From the NCBI RefSeq assembly GCF_017875465.1, contig NZ_JAGGMQ010000001.1, positions 496,001-560,000 of the forward strand: 64,000 bases of DNA, read 5' to 3'. Origin of the DNA: Winslowiella toletana. Its GTDB lineage: Bacteria; Pseudomonadota; Gammaproteobacteria; Enterobacterales; Enterobacteriaceae. Position numbers and translations under genes: made by a program. The notes under the pieces were generated by a model. That model saw only the letters and a list, made by a program, of their open reading frames with translations, did not search any database and had not been told where the DNA came from. How positions within the stretch are numbered: the first letter of the stretch is position 1; the number at the start of each line of letters is the position of its first letter. Shown here in pieces: positions 45,068 to 53,076 of this stretch.

Positions 45068-45985
45068 TTAGCTCACTAACATCAGTTCACGATCTTCAAC
45101 CAGCGGTTTATTCAGCAGCGACAGCAGAATATTTTTCACTGCCTGAGCGGAAGGTGAAAGCGGCAGACGCGCCGAAACATTCAGTGACAGCGGCAGGCTG
45201 AGTGACGGACTGTTAATCCGCGCCATCCACGCATTGGTGGCGCTAACCAGCGCACGCGCGGCGGATTCAGGCAGCACGGTGACGCCCATTCCGCTGGATA
45301 CCGCGGCAGTCAGGGTAGCGATCGATTCGATTTCACCGATAATACGCGCACTCAGGCGACGCAGTGAAAACGCTTCATCAACCCGTTTACGCACTGCGCT
45401 GTAGTCGCGTGGCAGGAACAGATTCATCAGCGCCACATCGGCGAGATCGATAGTCTGGCCCGGACAGGTGGTCGCGCCAACCAGATAGAGCTCTTCTTTC
45501 ATTAATGGCATGCTGGTGATACCGGCAGTCGGTGCACGGTCATAAAGTACCGCCATGTCAAGCTGACCATTCATCACTTTTTCGTTTAATGAAGCGCCGC
45601 TATTTTCATGCAGGTAAACCAGAACTTCCGGGAACTGCTCACGCACGGTTTGCAGTAATGGCATGGTCAGCGATGAGGCGGCAGTGCCTGGCGCCAGACC
45701 GATAGAAACCTGGCCATTAAGTGACTGGCCGGCATTAATTACTGCGGTTTGCGCCTGCTCGCACTGGCGTAAAATGGTGCGCGCATGAGCATATAAAATC
45801 TTGCCCGCTTCCGTTGGCGTCACGCCACGCTTGGTGCGGATCAGTAGCTGCTGGTCCAGTTCATTTTCCAGAGTCGCAACCTGCTGACTAAGCGCAGGCT
45901 GTGCAATATGCAACACTTCTGCTGCCTGAGTCAGGCTGCCGATATCGACGATTTTCACGAAATATTTGAGTCGTCTTAAGTTCAT
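45068..45985 (-). CDS. nac: Nitrogen assimilation control protein Nac
   Basis: 305 residues from the ATG at 45985 (GGAGG 5 bases upstream); a frame open to 46279 has no family similarity and covers the promoter. LysR type: LRRLKYFVKIVDIGSLTQAA, LHIAQPALSQQVATLENELD, and SIGLAPGTAASSLTMPLLQTV in the effector domain, near-identical to Klebsiella Nac. It couples sigma-54/NtrC nitrogen starvation signals to sigma-70 promoters. The C terminus VEDRELMLVS matches the family. Confidence 0.95.
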   Translation of the reverse strand: MNLRRLKYFVKIVDIGSLTQAAEVLHIAQPALSQQVATLENELDQQLLIRTKRGVTPTEAGKILYAHARTILRQCEQAQTAVINAGQSLNGQVSIGLAPGTAASSLTMPLLQTVREQFPEVLVYLHENSGASLNEKVMNGQLDMAVLYDRAPTAGITSMPLMKEELYLVGATTCPGQTIDLADVALMNLFLPRDYSAVRKRVDEAFSLRRLSARIIGEIESIATLTAAVSSGMGVTVLPESAARALVSATNAWMARINSPSLSLPLSLNVSARLPLSPSAQAVKNILLSLLNKPLVEDRELMLVS

Positions 45986-46062
45986 TTTGCCTCCGTAACG
46001 GATCCCCGAATGCCTGAATGCGGCTGTTAGAATTAGCTTTAACACTGGTGCAGCCATAAGAT

Positions 46063-46078
46063 TGCAATATGCAGGCCA
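46063..46078 (-). promoter_or_regulatory. Sigma-54 promoter of nac
   Basis: Minus strand TGGCCTGCATATTGCA. It matches TGGCACG-N4-TTGCW at 10 of 12 positions with the required GG-N10-GC spacing, 78 bases before the nac ATG. Known nac genes are sigma-54 dependent. Confidence 0.85.
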
Positions 46079-46207
46079 ATTATTTGTTAAGCGCATAAAG
46101 TAAAAAGCGCAGCGGGCTAACAGACGGGAAAATAAGCGTTTCTGATTACTGGCTGGCGGATAATCAGTACCAATAATAGTGATCAGGTCAGAGGAGTGCG
46201 CTATGAC

Positions 46208-46222
46208 GCACCATCGGGGTGC
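46208..46222. promoter_or_regulatory. NtrC-binding site upstream of nac
   Basis: GCACC-ATCGG-GGTGC, a perfect 5-bp inverted repeat with a 5-base spacer that fits the NtrC operator core, about 140 bases upstream of the sigma-54 promoter, the usual enhancer distance. Confidence 0.7.
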
Positions 46223-46278
46223 AGTAAATGCGTTAGTGATGTGCAGTGTAAACGGTACCAGTGGATAAAAAATCGCCA

Positions 46279-46304
46279 TAAAAAAGGCGACATCACTGTC
46301 GCCT
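46279..46304 (-). terminator. Terminator of the second sugar ABC operon
   Basis: Stem AGGCGACA / TGTCGCCT with loop GTGA on the minus strand, followed by a U run, 23 bases after the permease stop. Strong rho-independent terminator that separates this operon from nac. Confidence 0.9.
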
Positions 46305-46326
46305 GACGATATATGATCAAACTCAA

Positions 46327-47358
46327 TCAGCGTTTCTTACGGTTACGATGCATATCGATAGACACTGCCGCCACAATAATCATCCCTTTAATGATGTCCT
46401 GCACATAGGCGTCGACACCGACAAAGGTAAAACCGCTTTTAATCAGACCGAGGATCACCGCACCGATCAGCGTACCGGTAATACGACCGACACCGCCCAT
46501 CAGGCTGCTGCCACCGATAACTGCAGCCGCAATCGCATCCAGCTCGTAGGAGACGCCCATACTTGACTGGCCACTGCTGACGCGCGCCGCCAGCACCACG
46601 CCTGCCAGGCCAGAGAGCGCACCGGCGATGGTATAGACAATAATCAGATACTTATTAACGTTAATCCCGGACACTTTAGCGGAGGTCATATTGCCGCCAA
46701 TGGCGTAAACATATTTACCGTAGCGCGTATGTTTCAGCGCGATATGGAAAATTACCGCCACGACCAGAAAAATAATCACTGGCATCGCGCCCTGGCCGAT
46801 GGCGGTAAAGCCGTCAGAGAGGAAGCTGATAGGATTACCCTGCGTGTAGTACTGCGCCAGGCCGCGCGCCGAAACCATCATCCCCAGGGTGGCGATAAAC
46901 GGCGGGATACCGGTTTTGGTAATCAATACACCGTTAAAGATGCCGCACAGCAACCCGACGCCAATACCGGCGACGATTGGCACCACGGCGGGCAGATTAA
47001 CCAGTGACGGGAACATCGGCGACAGACTGTCAGAGGTTTGCGCCAGACTGGCGGCGACCACTGCACTGAGCGCAATCAGCGAGCCTGAAGAGAGGTCGAT
47101 ACCGGTGGTAATAATGACCTGCGTCACCCCCACCGCAATAATGCCAATAATCGCGACCTGCAGAACAATCAGCACCAGACGGTTTGGGTTCATCAGAAAG
47201 GATTGATCACGCACATACCAGCCGGCAATTTCAAAAATCAGCGCAATGCCGACCATTACCACAAAGATACCGGTATCTTTCGGCAATTTGCTTTTGATAT
47301 TGTCGTACAGTGAAGTGCGCTCTGCAGGTTGCTGCGAACTGACTTTTACGTTACTCAT
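46327..47358 (-). CDS. Sugar ABC transporter permease (inositol/ribose type)
   Basis: 343 residues from the ATG at 47358 (GAGGA upstream); a GTG at 47370 is less likely. Many hydrophobic segments; family marks are ITTGIDLSSGSLIALSAV, YAIGGNMTSAKVSGINVNKY and YELDAIAAAVIGGSSLMGGVG. Inner-membrane channel for the ligand of the SBP encoded at the operon start. Its closest known types include myo-inositol and ribose permeases; I cannot decide between them. Confidence 0.9.
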   Translation of the reverse strand: MSNVKVSSQQPAERTSLYDNIKSKLPKDTGIFVVMVGIALIFEIAGWYVRDQSFLMNPNRLVLIVLQVAIIGIIAVGVTQVIITTGIDLSSGSLIALSAVVAASLAQTSDSLSPMFPSLVNLPAVVPIVAGIGVGLLCGIFNGVLITKTGIPPFIATLGMMVSARGLAQYYTQGNPISFLSDGFTAIGQGAMPVIIFLVVAVIFHIALKHTRYGKYVYAIGGNMTSAKVSGINVNKYLIIVYTIAGALSGLAGVVLAARVSSGQSSMGVSYELDAIAAAVIGGSSLMGGVGRITGTLIGAVILGLIKSGFTFVGVDAYVQDIIKGMIIVAAVSIDMHRNRKKR

Positions 47359-47373
47359 AATTTTCCTCACGCC

Positions 47374-48858
47374 TTACTCAGATGCCAGCGACATTATGGT
47401 TTCCTGATCGGCGTCTTCTTTATCGAGAATGCCGGTAATACGACCTTCATGCATCACCATTACCCGGTCGCTCATGCCAAGGATTTCCGGCAGTTCAGAC
47501 GACACCATAATGATGGCGACACCGCGGTTCGCCAGTTCACTGATCAGACGATAGATTTCTGCTTTCGCACCGACATCAATGCCGCGCGTTGGCTCGTCAA
47601 GGATCAGGATTTTTGGTTGCGCCAGCAGCCAGCGTGCAATCAGCACTTTCTGTTGATTACCGCCGCTGAGGTTGTTGATAATTTGATCCATGGTGGGGGT
47701 TTTAATATTGAGCCGGCGGATCTGCTCCATGCAATCTTTCGCCATCTGCATATGGCTGACAAACCCCGCCTTGCCGATATATTCCGGCATATTGACGATG
47801 CTCATATTTTCCATCACCGACAGCACCAGAAACAGGCCCGACTTTTTGCGGTCTTCGGTCAGAAACGCCAGCCCTTTTTCAATCGCCACCGACGGTGACT
47901 CGATACGTGTTGGCACGCCATCAATCAGCACTTCGCCACTGTCATACGACGCCATACCAAACAGACTTTCCATCACTTCGCTGCGTCCGGCGCCAACCAG
48001 CCCGGCGACGCCAAGGATTTCGCCACGGCGCACGCTGAAACTGATATCGTGAAATTTATCCTTCAGCGTCAGGTTACGCACCGTCAGCACTTCGGCGCCG
48101 ATATCATTATTAAATTTCGGGAACAGCTGGGTTAATTCACGGCCTACCATCTGGGTAATCAGCGACTGACGCGTATAGCTGGAAGTCTGATCGCTCGCCA
48201 CCCACGCGCCATCACGGAACACGCTGACTTCATCGGTAATGGCAAAGATCTCATCCATTTTATGGCTGATATAGATGATGGCTTTGCCCTGCGTCCGCAG
48301 GTCACGAATAATGGTAAACAGATGCGCCACTTCCCCTTCGGTCAGCGCGGAGGTTGGTTCATCCATAATGACAATGTCAGCATTCCAAGACACCGCTTTA
48401 GCGATTTCCACCATCTGCTGAGCGGCAATACTCAGTTCGCCCACCATCTGATGGGCTTTAAGGCGAATATTCAGTTTGCTGAGTAGCTCAGTGGTCATTT
48501 TATTGAGCCTGGCATGGTCGACAAAACCGTACTTCATCGGTTCACGGCCTAACCAGATGTTCTCGGCTACCGTCATATGCGGCACCAGATTAAGCTCCTG
48601 ATGGATCATCGAGATGCCAGAACGTAGTGCGTCCATGGTGTCATCAAACTGCACCGGCTCGCCTTTAATGCGGATGATGCCGTCATCGGGACGGTATATC
48701 CCGATGAGGCATTTCATTAAAGTCGACTTACCCGCGCCATTCTCCCCCATCAGAGCATGAACCGTTCCTGGCTTAACGCGTAACGACACCTTATTCAGGG
48801 CTTTTACACCAGGGAAAAACTTGCTGATGCCTTCGGCTTCAAGCGCATAAGCGGTCAT
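47374..48858 (-). CDS. Sugar ABC transporter double ATPase (RbsA/MglA type)
   Basis: 494 residues with two ATPase domains: GENGAGKS plus VIMDEPTSAL in the first, degenerate GLVGAGRSE plus LSGGNQQK and LILDEPTRGID in the second. GGAGG precedes the start. Middle gene of the binding protein, ATPase, permease operon. Confidence 0.92.
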   Translation of the reverse strand: MTAYALEAEGISKFFPGVKALNKVSLRVKPGTVHALMGENGAGKSTLMKCLIGIYRPDDGIIRIKGEPVQFDDTMDALRSGISMIHQELNLVPHMTVAENIWLGREPMKYGFVDHARLNKMTTELLSKLNIRLKAHQMVGELSIAAQQMVEIAKAVSWNADIVIMDEPTSALTEGEVAHLFTIIRDLRTQGKAIIYISHKMDEIFAITDEVSVFRDGAWVASDQTSSYTRQSLITQMVGRELTQLFPKFNNDIGAEVLTVRNLTLKDKFHDISFSVRRGEILGVAGLVGAGRSEVMESLFGMASYDSGEVLIDGVPTRIESPSVAIEKGLAFLTEDRKKSGLFLVLSVMENMSIVNMPEYIGKAGFVSHMQMAKDCMEQIRRLNIKTPTMDQIINNLSGGNQQKVLIARWLLAQPKILILDEPTRGIDVGAKAEIYRLISELANRGVAIIMVSSELPEILGMSDRVMVMHEGRITGILDKEDADQETIMSLASE

Positions 48859-48890
48859 ACATCACCTCCGTACAGCTGGGTCAGGAACGA

Positions 48891-49814
48891 TTATTTAAGG
48901 TTCTTGGTGGTGAATTCGACGTAGTTGTCTTTGGTGATCAGCTGATAAGGGATCATCACGTTTTTCTGCACTTTCTCGCCTTTTACCAGCTTGATTGCCG
49001 TTTGTACGGAGCCTTCACCCTGTCCTTTCGCATCCTGGAAGACGGTGGCGACCATTTTGCCGTTCTTGATCATCTGCAATGCGTCCGGCGTGCCATCAAC
49101 ACCGGCAATCAGCACATTGTCGGCATTTTTACCCAGCGCCTGCAGCGCACCAATCGCCATTTCATCGTTGTTAGAGGCAATGGCGTTGATCTGATCCCCG
49201 GCAGTCAGCCAGTTACTGACCACATCTACCGCGTCATTACGCTGGAATTTTGCGGTCTGCTTCTGCACGATTTTGATATCAGGGAATTTTGCCGCGACGG
49301 CTTCCACACCTTTGGTACGGTCGCGGGTCGCTTCGTTCGCCAGATCACCCAGCAGAATCGCCACGTTGCCTTTGCCGTTTAACGCTTTCGCCAGCGCTTC
49401 CATCTGCAAGCGACCAGCCAGTTCGGAGTCGGAGCCGACATACGCCATTTTATCGGTCAGCGGCGCCTGCGGACGGCGGTTAACAAACACCAGCGGGATA
49501 CCCGCTTTGGTGGCCTGATCCATAATCGGTTTCACCGCATTGGTATCTACCGGGTTGACGATAATCGCGTCCACGCCCTGACCAATAAAGTTTTGCACCT
49601 GTTGCAATTGTTGAGCAACGTCGCCTTTGGCGTCTTCAACCTGCCCTTTTACACCATCTTTCTGCATCTCTTTCTGAATCGCAGTGCGCACGATAGTCAG
49701 AAAGTTGTCATCAAATAGCGCCATGGATACACCAACCTGAATATCTTTGGCAAAGGCGGCTGCTGGCAACATGCAGGCTAACATCGACGTTACGATCGCT
49801 TTTTTGAAGTTCAT
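48891..49814 (-). CDS. Periplasmic sugar-binding protein (inositol/ribose type)
   Basis: 307 residues. Signal peptide with cleavage after AFA. The mature part starts KDIQVGVSMALFDDNFLTIVR and includes NRRPQAPLTDKMAYVGSDS, IASNNDEMAIGALQALG and GVDGTPDALQ, resembling IbpA-type myo-inositol and ribose-binding proteins. First gene of the operon, suggesting it is expressed most. Confidence 0.9.
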   Translation of the reverse strand: MNFKKAIVTSMLACMLPAAAFAKDIQVGVSMALFDDNFLTIVRTAIQKEMQKDGVKGQVEDAKGDVAQQLQQVQNFIGQGVDAIIVNPVDTNAVKPIMDQATKAGIPLVFVNRRPQAPLTDKMAYVGSDSELAGRLQMEALAKALNGKGNVAILLGDLANEATRDRTKGVEAVAAKFPDIKIVQKQTAKFQRNDAVDVVSNWLTAGDQINAIASNNDEMAIGALQALGKNADNVLIAGVDGTPDALQMIKNGKMVATVFQDAKGQGEGSVQTAIKLVKGEKVQKNVMIPYQLITKDNYVEFTTKNLK

Positions 49815-50274
49815 GGGTAACCCTTATAATCGTTAACATGCGAAGGCTGGGCTGGACGACGAATGAAAAATATCTTTTACATTCACACAACGTCACCGTC
49901 GACTTTATGAGTAGGGAGAGGTCAGACTCTATGATTCTGCTGCTAAAATTACTGCTTACTTCTTTCGTTCAACTGATTGTTAATTAAAATTTTAATTTCA
50001 AAACTTTATTTCACTTTGCTGACAAAAGTGACCTGCGTGACTATTTTAGTTCATTTATTTCATAATTAACTAGTTTGAAACTTTCATAATAAAAGCACTG
50101 AAACACGCGTTTTAAAATCGACAAATAACAAAAATTTGACACACATCTAACATCTGCACTGAAATCGCTTTAAAGTGGGATCCAGTCAGCAGATTAGATT
50201 TCAGCCATATCAGACGGAAAAACAGCAATTCGCTGTTTTTGCCAGCAAACGCACTGAAAAGGTGAATTCCGCCT
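49815..50274. promoter_or_regulatory. AT-rich region between sugar ABC operon and tRNA-Asn
   Basis: About 460 bases with no gene I can support. It holds a perfect 16-bp palindrome AATTAAAATTTTAATT (49983-49998) and a smaller GAAACTTTC (50077-50085). The promoter of the minus-strand sugar operon must lie here, but I could not fix its -35 and -10. Confidence 0.4.
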
Positions 50275-50303
50275 TTGACATTCACCAGCGGCATCGCTAA
50301 TAT
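50275..50303 (+). promoter_or_regulatory. Promoter of tRNA-Asn
   Basis: TTGACA (50275-50280), a 17-base spacer and TAATAT (50298-50303), followed by the GC-rich discriminator TCGCCCC, typical of growth-rate-controlled stable RNA promoters. Confidence 0.88.
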
Positions 50304-50321
50304 TCGCCCCGTTCCAACGAT

Positions 50322-50397
50322 TCCTCTGTAGTTCAGTCGGTAGAACGGCGGACTGTTAATCCGTATGTCACTGGTTCGAGTCCAGTCAGAGGAGCCA
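50322..50397 (+). tRNA. tRNA-Asn (anticodon GTT)
   Basis: 76 bases. Acceptor stem TCCTCTG pairs with CAGAGGA, followed by G and encoded CCA. The anticodon loop CTGTTAA carries GTT, and the T loop is GGTTCGAGTCC. nac and cbl also neighbour tRNA-Asn genes in E. coli. Confidence 0.97.
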
Positions 50398-50404
50398 TAC
50401 ATAG

Positions 50405-50439
50405 AAAAGCCCGCTCAGGGAAACCTGAGCGGGCTTTTT
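50405..50439 (+). terminator. Terminator of tRNA-Asn
   Basis: AAAAGCCCGCTCAGG-GAAA-CCTGAGCGGGCTTTTT: long perfect stem, GAAA tetraloop and T run, 7 bases after the CCA end. Confidence 0.95.
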
Positions 50440-50512
50440 GCTGTCTGTTCGTTCATCACTATCTCGCCAACAACCGGATGCAGGCACTCTGCTTCATCCA
50501 GCCATTTACCTC

Positions 50513-50539
50513 TGAAGTTTTTTCAGCAAATGCCGATAA
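50513..50539 (+). promoter_or_regulatory. FliA (sigma-28) promoter of the yjfB-type gene
   Basis: TGAAGTTT (7 of 8 to TAAAGTTT), an 11-base spacer and a perfect GCCGATAA. It lies 66 bases before the start codon of a predicted motility protein, which supports class-3 flagellar control. Confidence 0.88.
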
Positions 50540-50605
50540 CCCTGCAAGGCTTTGTAACGAAGCCGTTATCAGTTCCTTTTTTGTAGTATCGAACAGGAGA
50601 GCAAA

Positions 50606-50794
50606 ATGGATGTATCGCAAATTGCTTCACTGGCTACCAGTCTTGATAGCCTGGATTTGAATAGTAAGGTGAGCACCCTCGTACTGAAGAAGACACTGGA
50701 TAACCAACAGGTTGCGGCAAACGGGATCCTCGAATCGATCCAACAGTTGCCAGCTAACCCGGCGATCGGAAGAAATATCAATACTACCGCCTGA
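50606..50794 (+). CDS. YjfB-family putative motility protein
   Basis: 62 residues, starting at the ATG at 50606 with AGGAG upstream. MDVSQIASLATSLDS, VLVLKKTLDNQQVAANGILESI-like spacing and the NPAIGRNINTTA end match the small YjfB motility family, of unknown mechanism. The flagellar sigma promoter just upstream supports the assignment. Stands alone, ahead of a hairpin. Confidence 0.85.
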   Translation: MDVSQIASLATSLDSLDLNSKVSTLVLKKTLDNQQVAANGILESIQQLPANPAIGRNINTTA

Positions 50795-50852
50795 GCCGCC
50801 GTTTATTGACTCACTCATGTCATCGTCTGCGGCCTTCAGCACTTCCTTCTGC

Positions 50853-50871
50853 GGGGAGCGAGATGCTCCCC
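50853..50871 (+). terminator. Hairpin downstream of the yjfB-type gene
   Basis: GGGGAGC-GAGAT-GCTCCCC followed by GGTTTATCT, a terminator with a weak U tract, 59 bases after the stop. Confidence 0.55.
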
Positions 50872-51025
50872 GGTTTATCTGCGATTCGATAGTCAGTTGT
50901 GCAGCCCGCTAACCTGAGAAGGGGCGGTTTGCTATAGCACATCCCGCCATGCCACAGCCCAAAATACATCTAAGCTTCGCTCTGAAACGCGTTTCCCTCT
51001 TTTATCTACCTTCAGGAGCAGAGCG

Positions 51026-51907
51026 ATGAAATATAGACCCCTTTTTGCATGGCTGTTATCCATCTTGCTGTTTGCCGGTGCGGCTTGTCCCCTCACCGTC
51101 ACGGCCACTGAACAGAGTGTCAGCTGGGGCCAGCGCTGGCAGCATCTGCCGCCAACGCCTGCGCCGGTCCGTGGCCTGAAAACCGGCTACGCCAAAGTGA
51201 ACGGCATAGATCTCTATTACGGTGTGATCGGCAAGGGTTCGCCGGTAATCTTTATTCACGGCGGGCTGGCGAATTCTGATTACTGGGGCAAGCAGGTGCC
51301 GGTGATTGCCCGCAACCACCAGGTGATCGTGCTGGACAGCCGAGGCCACGGTCGCAGTACGCGCAGCAGCCAGCCTTACGGCTACGATTTGATGACCGAT
51401 GATGTCGTGGCGTTGATGGATCATCTGCATCTGCAAAAGGCAGATATTGTTGGCTGGAGTGACGGCGCGATTATCGGTATCGATCTGGCGCTGCGCCATG
51501 CCGGACGCATCAATAAAGTCTTTGCTTTCGCGCCCAATACCACCACGGCGGGCGTACGCGCCGACGTCGCTGAAAATCCGCTGTTTGCCTCCTATATTGC
51601 CCGCGCGGGTGAGGAGTATCAGCGGTTATCCAAAACCCCGGATCAGTACAACAGCTTTGTTGAACAGATTGGCCATATGTGGGAAACACAGCCCAACTGG
51701 AGCGACAGCCAACTGCAAAGCATTCGTACGCCGATTCTGGTGGCCGATGGCGATCATGATGAAGGGATCCTGCGTCCGCATCTGGAGCATATTGCCGCCA
51801 CCATCCCGCAGGCCGGTCTGCTGATTATTCCCAATACCAGCCATTTTGCCTTTATGCAGGCGCCAGATGAGTTTAACGATGCGCTGGTCAATTTTCTTGA
51901 TCGGTAA
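51026..51907 (+). CDS. Exported alpha/beta hydrolase
   Basis: 293 residues. Signal peptide (core about residues 8-22). Alpha/beta-hydrolase fold: oxyanion region IFIHGGLANSDYW, nucleophile S145 in GWSDG, acid D in VADGDHDEG, and His in NTSHFAFM. It probably acts in the periplasm on an ester or lactone; the substrate is unknown. Single-gene unit ending in a terminator. Confidence 0.9.
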   Translation: MKYRPLFAWLLSILLFAGAACPLTVTATEQSVSWGQRWQHLPPTPAPVRGLKTGYAKVNGIDLYYGVIGKGSPVIFIHGGLANSDYWGKQVPVIARNHQVIVLDSRGHGRSTRSSQPYGYDLMTDDVVALMDHLHLQKADIVGWSDGAIIGIDLALRHAGRINKVFAFAPNTTTAGVRADVAENPLFASYIARAGEEYQRLSKTPDQYNSFVEQIGHMWETQPNWSDSQLQSIRTPILVADGDHDEGILRPHLEHIAATIPQAGLLIIPNTSHFAFMQAPDEFNDALVNFLDR

Positions 51908-51914
51908 ATTAACT

Positions 51915-51939
51915 GCCCGCGTTGGTCAGCGGGCGTTTT
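51915..51939 (+). terminator. Terminator of the hydrolase gene
   Basis: GCCCGC / GCGGGC with an 8-base loop, then GTTTT, directly after the stop codon. Confidence 0.8.
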
Positions 51940-52080
51940 ACTTTTCATCACTGTAGCAACCACTCTGCGAGCCCCCTCGACTTTTTAAACTTTCCTGCGC
52001 TGCAACATGTTCAGCGCATAGCCTCCCCTGCTCTGCTGCCGCTAAAATCCTCCGCAAGAAATCGCTGCTGGCATCTTGCA

Positions 52081-52100
52081 TGTACGCCAATACTCGTACA
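52081..52100. promoter_or_regulatory. Operator-like inverted repeat upstream of the MqsR-like gene
   Basis: TGTACG-CCAATACT-CGTACA, perfect 6-bp arms, ending 16 bases before the start codon. A TTGCAT at 52076-52081 and CAAAAT at 52099-52104 could be -35/-10 but would leave a very short leader. It is a candidate site for autorepression. Confidence 0.45.
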
Positions 52101-52116
52101 AAATAATGGAGGCATT

Positions 52117-52413
52117 ATGGGATTCAGGGACGTAAAACGGGAAGCGATACGCTGTCTGCTGGATGGCGCTTATGACCATGAGAACCGTATCAATATCAGT
52201 GTCAAAAATATGTTTGCTACCGGCCAGATTGATCAGGCCGGAGTTATTGAGTTAATCAGGAAAACCAGCGGAGAGGACTATCTCTGCACGCCACACCACC
52301 AGAATGCGGATATTGATGTTCATATCCTCAGACCGTGGAAATCGGGTTGCTACTGGTATGTAAAATTCTACTTTATCGAACCTGATCTTATCTTTATTAG
52401 CGTCCACCGCTAA
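52117..52413 (+). CDS. Small MqsR/RelE-fold-like protein, putative toxin
   Basis: 98 residues from the ATG at 52117 (GGAGG upstream); the longer frame from 51922 has no similarity. The order of helices then beta strands with VIELIRKTSGEDYLCTPHH, IDVHILRP and YWYVKFYFIEPDLIFISVH recalls MqsR (mRNA interferase) and related RelE-fold toxins, but identity is low. It is followed after 18 bases by a zinc-finger partner. Function as a ribonuclease is inferred from this arrangement, not shown. Confidence 0.5.
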   Translation: MGFRDVKREAIRCLLDGAYDHENRINISVKNMFATGQIDQAGVIELIRKTSGEDYLCTPHHQNADIDVHILRPWKSGCYWYVKFYFIEPDLIFISVHR

Positions 52414-52431
52414 TCAGCAAAGGAGTGTTCC

Positions 52432-53031
52432 GTGAGAATTGTAAAAGAAGGCGATACACGCAAAGTGCTCTGCCATCAGTGTGGCCAATCAACGGCAACT
52501 TATCGCTTACGCGATGTCAACTTCAGCGATGGCAGCGGCATGGTAAAAAATATTCTTGCTGGCGTCTGTGATCAGTGTGACGAGGTGGTCAGCATACCGG
52601 CGCAATGTACGCCGCAGATTAAAACCGCGTTTGAACAGCGAAAACTGCCGCTGGAAGTCAGAGTGCCAGCGCACTATCTCGACATTCTGAATGTGGCGAC
52701 GCAGAAGATTGATGCATCGCTAAATGAGGATTTTAATAAGGCGCTGATTCTTTACTACCTTCATGCCCTGACCACCGGCCACTACCCGCAGACACAGCTG
52801 AAAATGCTGTTAAGCAGCGACCTTGCGGATGCCAAATCATCAAAACGTATTTCGATGAAAGTCAGTCAGCGGCAGCTGGAAGAGTTAAATGCAATTATGC
52901 AGCAGCAAAGCATGAAGAAGAATTCTGATGTGGTAAAAGCGGTGATTCTGAAGATCCATGAAGACATTATTCAGGAGAAAAATCTGGCTGTACTGCCCGA
53001 ACTGCGCGGTGTCGCCGCCGCGTTTGGCTGA
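52432..53031 (+). CDS. MqsA-like zinc-finger protein with two RHH-like repeats, putative antitoxin
   Basis: 199 residues starting at GTG 52432 (AGGAG 6 bases upstream). The N terminus has a YgiT/MqsA-type zinc finger: C14-x2-C17 and C46-x2-C49. Instead of the Xre-like helix-turn-helix of MqsA, the rest holds two segments with ribbon-helix-helix periodicity: about 73-113 (LEVRVPAHYLDILNV then NEDFNKALILYYL) and about 138-180 (KRISMKVSQRQLEEL then NSDVVKAVILKIHED). Two such units in one chain could act as a built-in dimer on DNA. No gene follows on this strand; a hairpin marks the end. Confidence 0.5.
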   Translation: MRIVKEGDTRKVLCHQCGQSTATYRLRDVNFSDGSGMVKNILAGVCDQCDEVVSIPAQCTPQIKTAFEQRKLPLEVRVPAHYLDILNVATQKIDASLNEDFNKALILYYLHALTTGHYPQTQLKMLLSSDLADAKSSKRISMKVSQRQLEELNAIMQQQSMKKNSDVVKAVILKIHEDIIQEKNLAVLPELRGVAAAFG

Positions 53032-53035
53032 CATC

Positions 53036-53066
53036 GACAGGTATGCGCTTAACGCCCATACCTGTC
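53036..53066. terminator. Hairpin between converging genes
   Basis: Perfect 10-bp stem GACAGGTATG / CATACCTGTC between the zinc-finger gene and the IclR gene. It has no U tract, so a bidirectional but weak terminator is likely. Confidence 0.5.
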
Positions 53067-53076
53067 AGGAGTAACC

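Noticed and set aside
45986..46279. N-terminal extension of the nac frame by 98 codons
   Set aside because: The extension has no LysR similarity, covers the sigma-54 promoter and NtrC-like site, and the ATG at 45985 has a strong GGAGG.
51922..52116. N-terminal extension of the MqsR-like protein
   Set aside because: It contains the hydrolase terminator and an operator-like repeat; GGAGG directly precedes the ATG at 52117.
50322..53031. Integrative element at tRNA-Asn
   Set aside because: I saw no integrase gene and no repeat of the tRNA 3' end downstream; genes here look chromosomal.
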